A DNA stretch of 64,000 bases from Anthoceros angustus (Eukaryota; Streptophyta; Anthocerotopsida; Anthocerotales; Anthocerotaceae). Location of the stretch: contig VJWM01000179.1 of assembly GCA_010909165.1 (NCBI GenBank), positions 1 to 64,000 on the forward strand, given 5' to 3'. Below the pieces are notes generated by a model that searched no databases, was not told where the DNA came from, and worked only from the letters and a program-made list of their open reading frames with translations. This document shows positions 46,541 through 58,300 of the stretch, one piece after another. The position numbers and the translations under genes are program-made. Positions within the stretch are counted from its first letter, which is position 1. The number at the start of each line of letters is the position of its first letter.

Positions 46541-48900
46541 CAGGCCACTTAGCGCTCGCCAAATGTCCCTCCAAGTCTCCCAAAGTGCAATTTGCCAATG
46601 CCAAGCCGGATTTAGGTGCGGTGCGGTGAGGTGAGGTGCTAAACATGGATTGTCACGCGGCAGACGATGGGGTCGGACTCCGGATTCCGGAGTCCTGATT
46701 CCGGACTCCGGATTCCGGACTCCGGACTCCGGACTCAGGGGGCCCCCAGATATTTTCTTCGCCTACTCCTACTCCTACTCCTACTTTCTACCGGCGGCTT
46801 CGGCTTCCTTCTTCCTGCCGCTATTCCGCCATTGGGCTCGCAAAACGCGGTGCGACGCTCCCAACACGCACACCTGGGGCGCTAAATTTGCACACCTTGT
46901 CACCCACTGCGAGTATTGCAAAAATATCTAGACTTACGTACGCTACGACATGAGGTGGCTCCCATGAGGAGTCCCCCCCGGGACCCGGGGGCGGGGCCAT
47001 TAGCGAATACGGAACGGGACGAGTAGGAACGGAACGGAACGGAACAGCGCCAGAGCTCTATCACTGACTACGGCGGGGGTGGGTGGGCGTCCTCCCTGCC
47101 ACATCACTAGTGCGCCGCGGAACAGGGCACAGGGCACACCGTCAAGTGCAGAAGCAGAAGCAGGTTCAGCAGCAGGAGCGCCAGACTCCAGTGCAGTGCA
47201 GTGCAGTCTGCTCGGCGAATGTGCGCGGAATGTGGAGAGCATCATGGCGCCGCGCTGTCCAAGTCCGAGTCGGACCCTCGCCCGGCCATGGCCCATGGCC
47301 AAGGCAATCCATCGGGACTCGGGCGACGCAGCAGAACTCGGCGGGCAGCTCTGACACTCAGCCAAAGACCTGGACCCTGGACCCTGGACCCTGGACCCTG
47401 GACCGTGGGGAAGAATGGCCGGCGCCAGGCCGGTCGGAATGCATGATTGCGCGCGTGCGACTTCACTGGACCGGAGCGCATGCCATTACCCGGCATATGT
47501 ATGTACATAGGGACGCGGAGAAGGAGAGGGAGAGGGAGAGGGAGAAGGAGAATGAGAAAGGAGACGGCCTCTCTGCTGCACCATGCAACTGTACGCGGCT
47601 GTGTGAATGGGATGGAATGGATAGCCTCCTCCAGGCTCCTACATATGTAGTCGTAGCAGTGCCAGCACCTACTAGCCACCGTCTACCCACACCTCTCGTG
47701 CAAGGCCTTGGGCCATCGCAAGCAAAGCAACCCAGGCTCCCAGCTGCAGCTCCTGCACCCACTACCTGCTCGCTGGCCAGGCACCAGCCACCGCTCCAGA
47801 TCTCTGTCGGCAACACCAATGGCTACCTCTGCTTCTCGGGAGCCGGGCCCACACGCCTGGACACCTCACAAACCAAACAAACCAAACCGCCCACCACATC
47901 CAACATATTTACCAACCTACAGCCCACAAATGTATTTGTATACGCACACCTCGTTGCGAGCCTCAAATCACGCACTTTGTACTTGGGTGTTGGGAAGTAG
48001 ATGGTGCTGGTTGCCACTGGCCTTGTCAACCCATGGAATGTAGGTAAGGTAAATCATAACCCAGGGGGCGGGGGGAATGAAATAAATGTCTAGGTAATCG
48101 CATGGAGCAATGTGTAAGCCAAGCGCGGCAAGGGGGCCGGCGGCGAAGCTGCAACGCTGCAACGGCAACACCAACAGCAGCAGCAGCAGCAGCAATTCGG
48201 GAGCCCATTCGGCACACATAGTGCCTATTGCCCAATTGGCCAATTGGCAATGCCGAGGCCGCGGCCTGGGTCCACACCACACGCACACATGCCCTGCAGT
48301 CTGCACACCGCACCACAGCTCTCTCCACACACCCTCCACGCCCTGCAACCGGCTCGGCTCCAGGATTTGCCCGAATCGGGGCCAAAATCCGGGCGTGACA
48401 GCCAATCCTGGCCCAACTTCCTAGCTGGGAGCGTGGAAGCGACGCACACACGCCCGACCCTTACCCTTGCTTACCACTTGCACACACGTCACTATACGGC
48501 CTGTGTAAGAGTGTGTATATCCAATCACACGTTGTCCCGTCATCGACAAGCTTCAATGGAGCTTCATGTGGTCAAGTTCTGGTGAAAATCTCCAAACGGT
48601 CCTATCTATGGGGATCGAGTGAAACTCTTGCATACAACTTTAGGTGGAAACCTGGATATTAAGTATAAACATACCATCAGAGGAAGGACACTAGTCGAGA
48701 AATATTATTACATTCATAGCATCTTTTGATAAGTTAACTTTTAATTGTTAAGTTAATTAATTTATTAATTAAGTTAATTTAATTATCATAAATATAACTT
48801 TATTCCTCTGCATATGAATGTGGAGACTTTATGTAAGAAAGAGATGGAAAAACCCATCTACCCAACAAGGAAAAGGGGAACAACCCAACCAAGGGCACCC
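46541..48900. other. Simple-sequence-rich intergenic DNA, AT-rich from 48.7 kb
   Basis: Carries (ggactccggattcc)n at 46676-46736, (ctggac)n at 47369-47404, (gggaga)n near 47526 and (cag)n near 48175, then an AT-rich tract of attaattaagttaa words at 48735-48800. The 305-codon plus-strand frame 47083-48000 runs through several of these and has no recognisable domain. Confidence 0.55.
46676..46736. repeat. (GGACTCCGGATTCC)n run
   Basis: Alternating ggactccgg and ggattccgg units, about seven in a row. Confidence 0.95.
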
Positions 48901-50640
48901 TGTTGGCAGGGGGACTAACCCCGTGATCGCTCATCTCAAAATTAGCTACTGCACGGAGAATTTTGTGGTCGGTAATAAGAAAAGGCCTACCTACCACCGG
49001 GGCCAAAGAAGCCATCCTGTCGCCGTCCTGCGTTTGTCGCCGTCCTGTACACCACGTTCGCCAACACCCTTTGCAAGCCGAACGTCGAGAAATCCTTGCC
49101 CATGGTCCCATGGGTCTTGATGGCAAGGGGGATAAAGGTGTGGTCGTCCTGCAAATGAGAGTAATTGTGGACCTTGGCCATCGCACAGCCCTCCGCCGCC
49201 CAACCTGGAGGGTTAAGGATCACATACTCGGAGATAGAGTCCCAAGTGGGATCTGTTACAACCACATCGGCAACAGAAACCTGGTCTCCCCTGGACAGAA
49301 AAAGGTCAACCCTGAGAGAAACGCCATTGACCAAGGTGTATGGGCGCTCCCTATAAGGAAAGAACCTGCTCTCCTTGGCCATTGAGAACATGACGTCTTG
49401 GACGGCGTCATGCGTAGCAATGCGTTGTCCGCCAGCAGACAGCGGGGCTAGATGGGTCCTCGAGTCATTAAGGGGGGCTCCACAACTGCAAGCAGAGAGA
49501 AAGCACGCCTGAGGTTGGACCAAGCCCAGGCGAAAGCGCATCACGGTATAAAAAGTTGCCGGTACTATGCGGAACACTTGGATACTGGGTCGGGCCAGAA
49601 GCCAAGAACCCGCTCCCTTCCCTAAGCGAGATCGAAGCCGAGCCCAAGTGGCCTTGGGAATAGAGGAATCCCGAAGAAGGGCCAATTACGCCTGCCGGTA
49701 GAGCTTCTCCAAGAGCCACGCTTGAAGCCCATGCAGCCCAAAACTCAGGGAGCGAGGAGAAATGTGGCAAGGCGACTCTAGCCTCAAAGGATAAAAGTCC
49801 TCTAGCCAATGTCAAAGATGATTGTAGGGGGAAAACCCCCTCCTAGGCCTCCACGCCCGAGACGAACGCCTCCAAGATGTGGGAGTCTTGAATTAAGAAT
49901 CGAGAAGCCAGGATGGGGGCAGAGAGGGCCTAGCTCCCTAAGAAGGCCGCCGGCGCTGAGGTCTACGTGGCCTGCAGACCAGTGCCCCCAAAAGTGACAG
50001 GAAGGAAAGCCTGCCGCTTCGCCAAATCCCTGGTGGCACACTCGAAGGTGCCTAGGCCGATGATATTACCCAAAGCCTACATACTCCTTTTGTCGAAAGC
50101 TCCCAGGCGGGATAGGAAATCTGGAGAGGGAGGTACCATACGGAGAAGCAATGAGGCACGCGAAGCAAAAAGTGAGGATCCCAAACGCCACCTGCAAGTT
50201 CCCCAGCTAGGAAGGTTATCAATGTAAGCTAAATCCTTCGTCAAAGCTGCACCCACAAATTCCTGAATGAAAGTCGGAGGCTCTACCGGGACGCCAAGAA
50301 CATGAAGCCCCAGTGAAGAAGCAATGTCCCCTTCATGATACTGAAGAGAGGGCGAAATACCTGACAAAGACCAAACTCTGCACTTTAAGATCTTGACCTT
50401 TAAGCCAAGCCGAGAGAGCCGCAAGGAGAAAAAACCAAAATTCTCCTTAATCTTGTCCCCAGGCCCCATTATATGGGTATCGTCAGCCATTGTGATTCCA
50501 GCACAGAAACCCGCCTCACCGAAAACCCATGTTGGTAGTAGAGGTTGGAGGGAAACCCATAAAAGGAGCGGACAAAGGGGATAAGGCCAGCCAGCGGTCC
50601 TTCCGCATCCTCTACATATCACTTGGAGATTCATATAAGA
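48900..50640 (-). pseudogene. 5'-truncated copy of the same non-LTR retroelement
   Basis: On the minus strand the copy begins in the middle of the reverse transcriptase. EGPLAGLIPFV (about 50610, the QGDPLAG motif) comes first, then MADDTHIMGP (about 50485, the YADD catalytic box with Tyr replaced by Met) and LSRLGLKVKILKCRVWS. It continues to the C-terminal domain CSCGAPLNDSRTHL..THDAVQDVMFSMA..RVDLFLSRGDQ..VADVVVTDPT (49500-49230) and LAIKTHGTMGKDFS (about 49110). The same DNA words as in the 14-17 kb copy recur (ggtagtagaggttggagg near 50532, as near 15825). At least two frameshifts separate the parts. Loss of the 5' half with an intact 3' order is what target-primed reverse transcription usually leaves. 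Confidence 0.7.
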
Positions 50641-51650
50641 ACAGTTTAGTTGCTATAAATTTGTGATGTTTTATTGCTTGACAAGTTCCTTCATGAGTTG
50701 TAGGGACTTTACAGTTTTAGCAACATTGATATAGATAATTATTCTCTTGCAGTTTCTTGGACTAGGGACTCTTTCTTTTCTAGGTTCTCTAACTTGAAAT
50801 GGACCCCGTTTGTCTAGCATAATTCTAAGCCGCTCTCTCTAGTTGCTAGTACCCAGGTGTCTAATGGGCAAGTGTAAACACATTAGTTACCAACAGCTAG
50901 AGAAAGCGCAATCGTGAGCCGAGCTTAAGATTGTGAAAGAGGTCTAGAGCGCAGCCTTTGAAATTTACGTCTAACGTTTGATGGTGGCAATAGGCCCCAG
51001 CAATACAATCAGGGCAAGAATAACTCACATCAACGTTTCTTTAGTTATCCCTAGCCTACACGTGGACAATGTCTTTTCCTTGTGCGATAATAGACAATGT
51101 CTTAAAATTTTGTATTGTGCTAAGCCTGCTGCAAAAGTGCAAAGCATAGAGTTTGATATAAAAGATATCGGTACTCTTCAATCTTATTTTAGTAGGAGCG
51201 TCTCTATTTTTGGAAAACATGTATAGAGAGCTTTGTGTTAAATTTGAGATAAAAGTATTTTCCTATTTTTTTATGGCCCCTTCTTAGGTAGGAAATGACC
51301 CGATAAAATTTTAACATGGCTTTACAACATATGCAAGTGGAGGTCACTAGTTAGTTACATTTATCCTGGCTACATATTTTGGCTTTGAGGACGCTAAATG
51401 ATAGATCTTTGGATGAATTCGTGAATCCTCGATCAAGGCTGAGTCCCCACGCGGAGCTATATGATTGATTAGAAATAGAAGATAATTATGAATGGGCTAG
51501 TGATATTGCTTACAGAGAAAAATGTGCCAATTGATTCGTGGTGTACAATGTCTTTGGTGTTGAATGCCTCATATGCGTGGATGCCTAGTGTTAGAAAACC
51601 ATGATGGGGTCATGAGTTGTGGTTAGTACGTACATATGTACTAACCACAA
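50641..51650. other. AT-rich intergenic DNA, no gene
   Basis: No exon-like signals recognised; a short dyad (ggttagtacgtacatatgtactaacc) sits near 51620-51645. Confidence 0.5.
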
Positions 51651-51663
51651 TCCTACACGAGAG

Positions 51664-52000
51664 GTAATAAAAATAGAGGACATAGAGCATAGGGGTTCCT
51701 CGCAGTTGTCGTCACACAAGACATAGAGCATAGAGGTTCCCCGCAATTTTCGTCACAAAAGACATAGAGCATAGGGGTTCCCCGCAATTGTCGTAACAGA
51801 AGACATAAACCAGAGGGGTTCCCCGCAATTGTCGTAACAGAAGACATAAAGCAAAGGGGTTCTGTGCAATTGTCGTCACATAACACATGAGCATAGGGGT
51901 TCCATAATTGTCGTAATGTAAGACATAAAGCAAAGGGGTTCTGTGCAATTGTCGTCACATAACACATGAGCATAGGGGTTCCACGCAATTGTCGTAACTG
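51664..52000. repeat. Tandem array, eight ~41-bp units
   Basis: Each unit is roughly agacatagagcataggggttc + cccgcaattgtcgtcaca. The fifth and seventh units and the sixth and eighth units are near-identical, so an 80-bp pair was itself duplicated. Confidence 0.95.
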
Positions 52001-52039
52001 TGGAAGTCCACATGTATACTAACCCTTCCCTAGACTGTC

Positions 52040-53200
52040 GGTTTGAACGTTTTTTTTGTTTTTGTTTTTCTCATGTTTTGTGTGATGGAGTGCTTAGGAA
52101 TTGTCCGAGGCAAGGCCTTTTATACCAAAAGTGATCCTTGGCCTATGACAATAATACTTTTACAAATAATTAGTCCTTGGACCTCGAATATGTGTATGTC
52201 AGGCCAGGCTAGAAGGTCCTTGGACCTTGGGATTTTTAGGAATAAAAAGTGTCTATATATGGTAGGGGGGACCCTTCATTCAGCAATAGTGGCGCAGGGA
52301 AGTGGGGAGGTGGCTAGTCCCACAACGGTGGCCGTGTATGGAACGTACAGGCCAGGGGGAGTTAACAACCCTAGTGGCGGAGCCGGGGCTGACAGTGAGC
52401 TGAGCAAGTTGGAGCGCAACTGGGAGAAGACCGCACCTGGGTACCGAGAGTCTGTGAGATTTCAAGGGGCGAGCGAGCTGATCAAGTCGGCAACTGGGCA
52501 GGCCTTCAACGGAGTTGAGAGAAGGATGTGCGCATGTAGCCACGTCAGGAACGAGGGTTTCTTTTACGGCGCAAGTGTTTGCATTTGTGTGGTGGAGCAC
52601 CGTGGAGGCGCGGTCTGCCGTATGCGGGGAGAGAACCCCAGGTAGCAACTCCGCGATCACCCGCGTGCGATATTGTTTCCAAGCCAATCCCAAAATCAAC
52701 AATGTTGTGGATCTTCTCACCAAAGTCGGGAGACTCTGCAACACTCTCGACATCAGAGTCTTGCCCAGTGCTCCTGCCTCGTGTAGCACATTCTCAATAC
52801 TATTCACAGGACCGCCACAAGATCCGGAGGGCCGACCTGTCGCCCAGGTCGTCAGTGTTATCCCGGCCGCCCAAATGCGCCAGCGAGGTACATCTTCGCG
52901 ATGCGCTTCGCCACTGGTGACCTGAAGAAATCCGGATGGATGGTGCCAGGAGCTGCCTCTCGTGGTGGCATACGCTCGGGCCCAGTGTCACGGTGTCTGC
53001 GTCGACCACCGGACATCCGGTTAAATGTCCGCACGAGTTCTTCTTGTGCGATCCTCTCCGCCTCTGCATCGTACCCGGGGTCATACAGAAAAAGGTCGCC
53101 ATCGCTGGCAACCATATCCTTGATTCCACCCTCCATGTCTGGAACACGCACATCGTCATCGCTCTCCACCGTCCTAGCACCTGTTAAAAATCCTTGAAAT
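52040..53200 (-). other. Unrecognised coding-like remnants
   Basis: On the minus strand, 52858-53169 is open and charged (IAQEELVRTFNRMSGGRRR, HPDFFRSPVAKRIAKMYLAG). After one frame change it runs into SALRILWRSCE and IENVLHEAGALGKTL (about 52870-52740). It begins with no ATG and ends without a clear stop in family context. It looks like a mobile-element protein fragment, but I cannot assign the family. Confidence 0.3.
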
Positions 53201-53475
53201 CCCTTCCTTGTGAAGGTGAAATCCGCGAACCTTCTTCGGCTTAAACCCTGTTAGCATAAGTGTTCGCGAGAAAATAATTTGGTCAATGTCTTTCAATACA
53301 TATTTAAAGAGTGGTTTTGCTAAAGATGATGCATTTTGGCCTATCATCATTTTTTTGGTCTTTAGGGACCCAAACCCTTTAATGGAGAATAACCCTATCC
53401 GAGAGATCATATTCGCTGCACCAATGTCTCTTCAAGGACTATGCTTGGTCCACCATAGCTTGCCCTACTAGAAAA

Positions 53476-53740
53476 GGCAGCCTATGTTACACTTTATGTT
53501 AAGATTTGGACCCCGGATGTAACACTTATGTTGCAATTTTGGGGTCATGTAACACTTTTGGTCTTTGTTACACTTTTGGCTTGGAAACCAAACCGAGTGT
53601 TTGTTGCAACCATGTTGCAATGGTGTTGCAATTTTGTTGAGATGAAGTGAGAGGCGCTTTTGTCCTCTCTCAAGATTGCAACAAGATTATAAAGTGTTAC
53701 AAGAAAAGTCTTGTAACACTTTTGGAGGCTTGGTACCGAA
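53476..53740. repeat. Subterminal repeats (tgtaacacttt / tgttgcaa) of the second CACTA element
   Basis: At least twelve copies of tgt(t/a)acactt and tgttgcaa occur in both orientations, densest at 53485-53730. This mirrors the arrangement at the first CACTA end. Confidence 0.75.
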
Positions 53741-54300
53741 CCTCCTCCCCATCTACCTTCCTCCTTTACTACATTTACCATATGGAATACTTGGTTTCCT
53801 TATTTCCTTATGTATGAATACATATATATAAATACATATACAATATACTTCAGAATAATCGTATTGGTATGGTGATATATAATATACGATAATTTCCTAT
53901 ATACGGTTATATTTCATTTTGTATAAAACACGATATACATATAATCGATAACGCATATATTTGTACACGCCCAGATACTATACTTTGTATTCATCATTTA
54001 TGAAAACCTCAGGGATACATACATCCCACATTCACCATGGCCTATTTTTGTATCCGGGTCGCGAACCTACCTTCTCTAGCGTGCAGCTTGTCCCCCATGC
54101 CCATCGGCTTCCATGGCTCGCCCACCCTTCTTATCATTACTAGTTGTTACTACCTTTGTTTGCTCCTAGGAGTGCTTGCTTTTGCCGTTTTCGCCCATAC
54201 ATGGCCCTCCCCATCATTTCTAATTTCCTACTCCTCATCGTATGCATGAGAAGGAAACCTCCTACAACCCCTGCTTTGCGATTTTCTTCCTCCCTTCCTC
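53741..54300. other. AT-rich then mixed sequence inside the element, no gene
   Basis: A tata-rich tract (53810-53960) and pyrimidine-rich sequence. Nothing coding recognised. Confidence 0.4.
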
Positions 54301-55349
54301 TTGCGTCTCGCCACTCGCCTTTCCCTTCCATCGCATCCATCCCTTCCGCCTTCCGCACGCACCACGACATACATCGCAGCATGCCCTTCAAGACATGTGC
54401 ATATAGGTGTGACCTTTTCAATTGCTTACCTTCCCGCACCATCCGGCTTTATGTACCTCTTGCCCAATCCGCCTCCTTCCATCGCTCACTGTGGCGGCCC
54501 CGCCTCGTCACACGGCCCCGCCGATGCCCAGCACCTCCCCGCCTCTTCGGCCTCCACCTTGTCATGTGGCGAGCTCCAATGGGGCCTCACTGGAGGTCCA
54601 TGCTTTCCGAGCTGTGTATGTGTCCGCACGGTTAGGCACGCCTCAATTCCATCCTCCTTCCTCATCCTCTGCGCCCTGTTGTTTCGTGCCGCCATCACGT
54701 GTACCCCTTTGCCCCGCTCTTTCTCCTCCCTCGACAATTCCCTCATGGCCACTCGCCTTTTGGCCCCCACCACGACCATGGCCGCTATGGACCCCTCCTC
54801 CTCGCCACCCGCCTCCCTCTCCCACCCCATTTGTTCGCAGCCCACGCTGGACATGCCCTTGCCGGTGACGACACAATTGCCTCCCCGCTGCCGCAGAATT
54901 CATCCGCCTCCGATTCCATCCTCATGTCTCACCGCCTCCCTCCTCGACCCCATCTCCGTCCACAATGTGCGTCAACCAGGACGGCACCTCCCAACACACG
55001 CCTTACCACCGGACACACACCCTCCTTCCGTGAACTGCATGCCACCAGCTGAACCCAAGTCCCTCCCTCCTCCTCGTCCACCATGCTCGGCTTCTTGCCA
55101 TGGGCTGCCTCCACCTTTGTCCTCACCGCCTCCCCTACATCTCCTCACCGCCTCATTCACACTATCACCGTGCATCCATCCATCTTCGGTGATCGTGGCG
55201 CTGCCACCACGATCACATTGCTCGTGATAGCCTCCTGCACTTCCCTCCTCGCACCATCCCACCTTCATGGTTCACCAAGCCCGCCTCCTCCGCCCCCTCT
55301 CCTCCTCCCAATGCATTCTACTCCCACCGCCTCCTACTTATCCCTCCAC

Positions 55350-58300
55350 ATCCACACCACCACCTCCCCGCCTCTTTCTCCTCCCTCCATCCTTCGCCCT
55401 AAATGCCACCGATCCGGATCCATCTCCAATTCCATGTCGCTCAACAAAATTGTCATTTCCCTTGTTCTCCTAGCAATAGCCTGAACCTCCGGGTGGTTTT
55501 CATTCCATGTCTTACTCAGATGAACTCCGGGATAACTCGCCATCGCGAACCCCAGAGGTTGCATGGAGATCGTCCTCTTCGCCTCCCATATTCGCCTCCT
55601 CTTGGGTACCTACCATGCTTCTTCTCAACCGCACCCATCCAAAGACGCCTCCTTTCCCCAAGGGTTTGGCCCCATCCTCCGCTTTTGGCCAGCCTCTTTG
55701 CCGCAAGTTCATACTTTGATGGCTCAAACTTCCTGCTCACAGCCCATCCGAGCCTGTGCAAGGGCATCTTCCCACTCTCCTCGCCCACCATGCTTACCCG
55801 CCTCCTCCGCACTGCTTCCACCATCCGCACCATCCCACCTTCATGGTTCACCAAGCCCGCCCCTCCCTCCATTCACTGTTTTGTCGCCTCCTCTCCCATT
55901 CTCCCCTCCCTCCTACTTATCCCTCCACATCCACACCACCACCACCTCCAAGCCTCCCTGCCTTCCATCCTTCGCCCTAAATGCCACCGATCCGGATCCA
56001 TCTCCAATTCCATGTCGCTCAACAAAATTGTCATTTCCCTTGTTCTCCGGCAATAGCCTGAACCTCCGGGTGTTTTCGTTATTCCATGTCTTACTCAGAG
56101 GAACTCCGATGAACGCCGCCTTATCGCGAACCGCCCAGAGGTTGCATGGAGATCGTCCTCTTCGCCTCCCATATTCCTCCTCTTGGGTACCTACCATGCT
56201 TCTTCTCAAACCAAGCACCCATCCAAAGACGCCTCCTTTCCCCAAGGGTTTGGCCCCATCCCTCCGCTTTTGGCCAGCCTCTTTAGCTGCAAGTTCATAC
56301 TGATGGCTCAAACTTCCTGCTTCTCAGCCCATCCGAGCCTGTGCAAGGGCATCTTCCCACTCTCCTCGTCCACCATGCTCGGCTTACCCTCCTCCGCTCC
56401 CTTTCCTCTAATGCCGCTTTGCGCCTCCACACACATCGAGAATTGCGCGGCGAGTCATCTCAGAAGTGTCGGCTTATCTTGGACTTCACCACCAGTCGAA
56501 GGCTTCCGACACCGATTTCACTAACCGGCCTTCTCTCCGCCGCCATCTTGCCATGTTCCCTCATTCACAACCTTTGTCCTCACTCCTCAGCAGGCCTTGC
56601 TTGCACTCGAACAACATCGGATTCCCTTCCTCCCGCCTTTGTTTTTTGCATTGCCTCCTTCACCATTTCACGCCATTCCTTTTTATCAAGGCCGCCACCA
56701 ATGCATCGTTGTCCACCTCACACCACTCCATCATCCACCCGCACACCTCCTCTCCCTTGTCATCACACCTCCCCTTGCGAAATCGCCGCCATTCCTCATC
56801 CGCCAGGCGCTTGTCGGCCCCGCCCCCACCCGGGTTGCCCCGCCTGCCCACGCCGTGCCTTCTCGCAGCCAACCACCTCCCGTGTTGCCATGGGCTGCCT
56901 CCACATGTCCTCCGCATGAATACCAAGATGCCAAGGTGCACCGCAACGTCCGCAAACAAACCGCATCAACGTGTACACCGAACAAGACGCTCACAATCTA
57001 GTCTCAAACACCCACCTCATCCGACAAAGCATCATCATCCACTGCTCAATTCACGCAATGCTCCAAGTCCGCTGTCGGGCCGATATTCCACGCCCATGTC
57101 CTCAACCGCCATCTGGCCGCCATGTTCCTTGTCCTCACAACTCCTGTCCCTATGTGGGACGCTGCTGGCTGATGGATATGGCGGAGGGTCGGGATGAGCG
57201 AGGTAGCTCGAGACGAGCTTGCCCTCTCATCCTCCCCACCCACCTACGGCTTGGCCACGCCGGCTGCTGGTGCTCCTAGCGGTATACGATGTCCGCAAAC
57301 CCGCCTTCGCGTCGCCTCGCCCATTGCCCGTTCGGGCACCATCGCTTATGCCGAAGGCATTGGCTTGCCCCTTCCCGATAGTTGCCAAGCCAAGGTCGCC
57401 ACCGCAAAATTCAAAGCTCTCATATGGAAAGCCTTTGTTTGCAAAGTCGTACATGCTTTATTGCTTCACGGAGATGGCCCTCATCAGGCACTTTCTCCTT
57501 CACCATAATGACTAGTGTTTTATATTCTGACAACTTGTAGTATATTGCCCACATTGAGTGCAAATTTGGAAGCGCGCATCAATGCATATTGCCGATAATC
57601 ATTGTCGTCATTTGAACACCGCCACTGAAGACCACGGTATTTTGCAGTGTGACGTGGTTACGTTGTCTTCCAATTGAGCCATATTACGTTGCTCAGTAGT
57701 CCGGGAGGTTTTGCCCCCTCCCTCGACGTACATAGGCCACATGCCATGCTATATGGCCTCCCCACTCGCCTCATCCCTCCACATCCACACCACCACCTCC
57801 CGCATGCTCCCTGCCTTCCATCCTTCGCCCTAAATGCCACCGATCCGGATCCATCTCCAATTCCATGTCGTTCAACAAAATTGTCATCTCCCTTGTTCTC
57901 CATAATAGCCTGAACCTCCGGGTGGTTCGTATTCCATGTCTTACCAGATGAACTCCGGATGAACCGCCTTATCGCGAACCACATGAGAGGTTGCATGGAG
58001 ATCGCCCTCGCCTCCCATATTCGCCTCCTCTTGGGTACCTACCATGCTTCTTCTCAAACCAAGCACCCATCCAAAGACGCCTCCCCTTTCCCCAAGGGTT
58101 TGGCCCCATCCTCGCTTTTGGCCAGCCTCTTTGCCGCAAGTTCATACTGATGGCTCAAACTTCCTGCTTCACAGGCCATCCGAGCCTGTGCAAGGGCATC
58201 TTCCCACTCTCCTCGCCCACCATGCTCGGCTTACCCGCTCCTCCCTCCTCGCTCCCTCTCCTCTAATGCCGCTTTGCGCCTCCACACATCGAGAATTGTG

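Noticed and set aside
47083-48000. 305-codon plus-strand frame
   Set aside because: Crosses several microsatellites, shows no domain, and changes character repeatedly along its length.
51653-51988. 111-codon minus-strand frame
   Set aside because: Translation of the 41-bp satellite.
54301-55227. 308-codon plus-strand Pro/Ser/His-rich frame
   Set aside because: Pyrimidine-rich sequence inside a CACTA element; no domain and no equivalent in neighbouring repeat copies.
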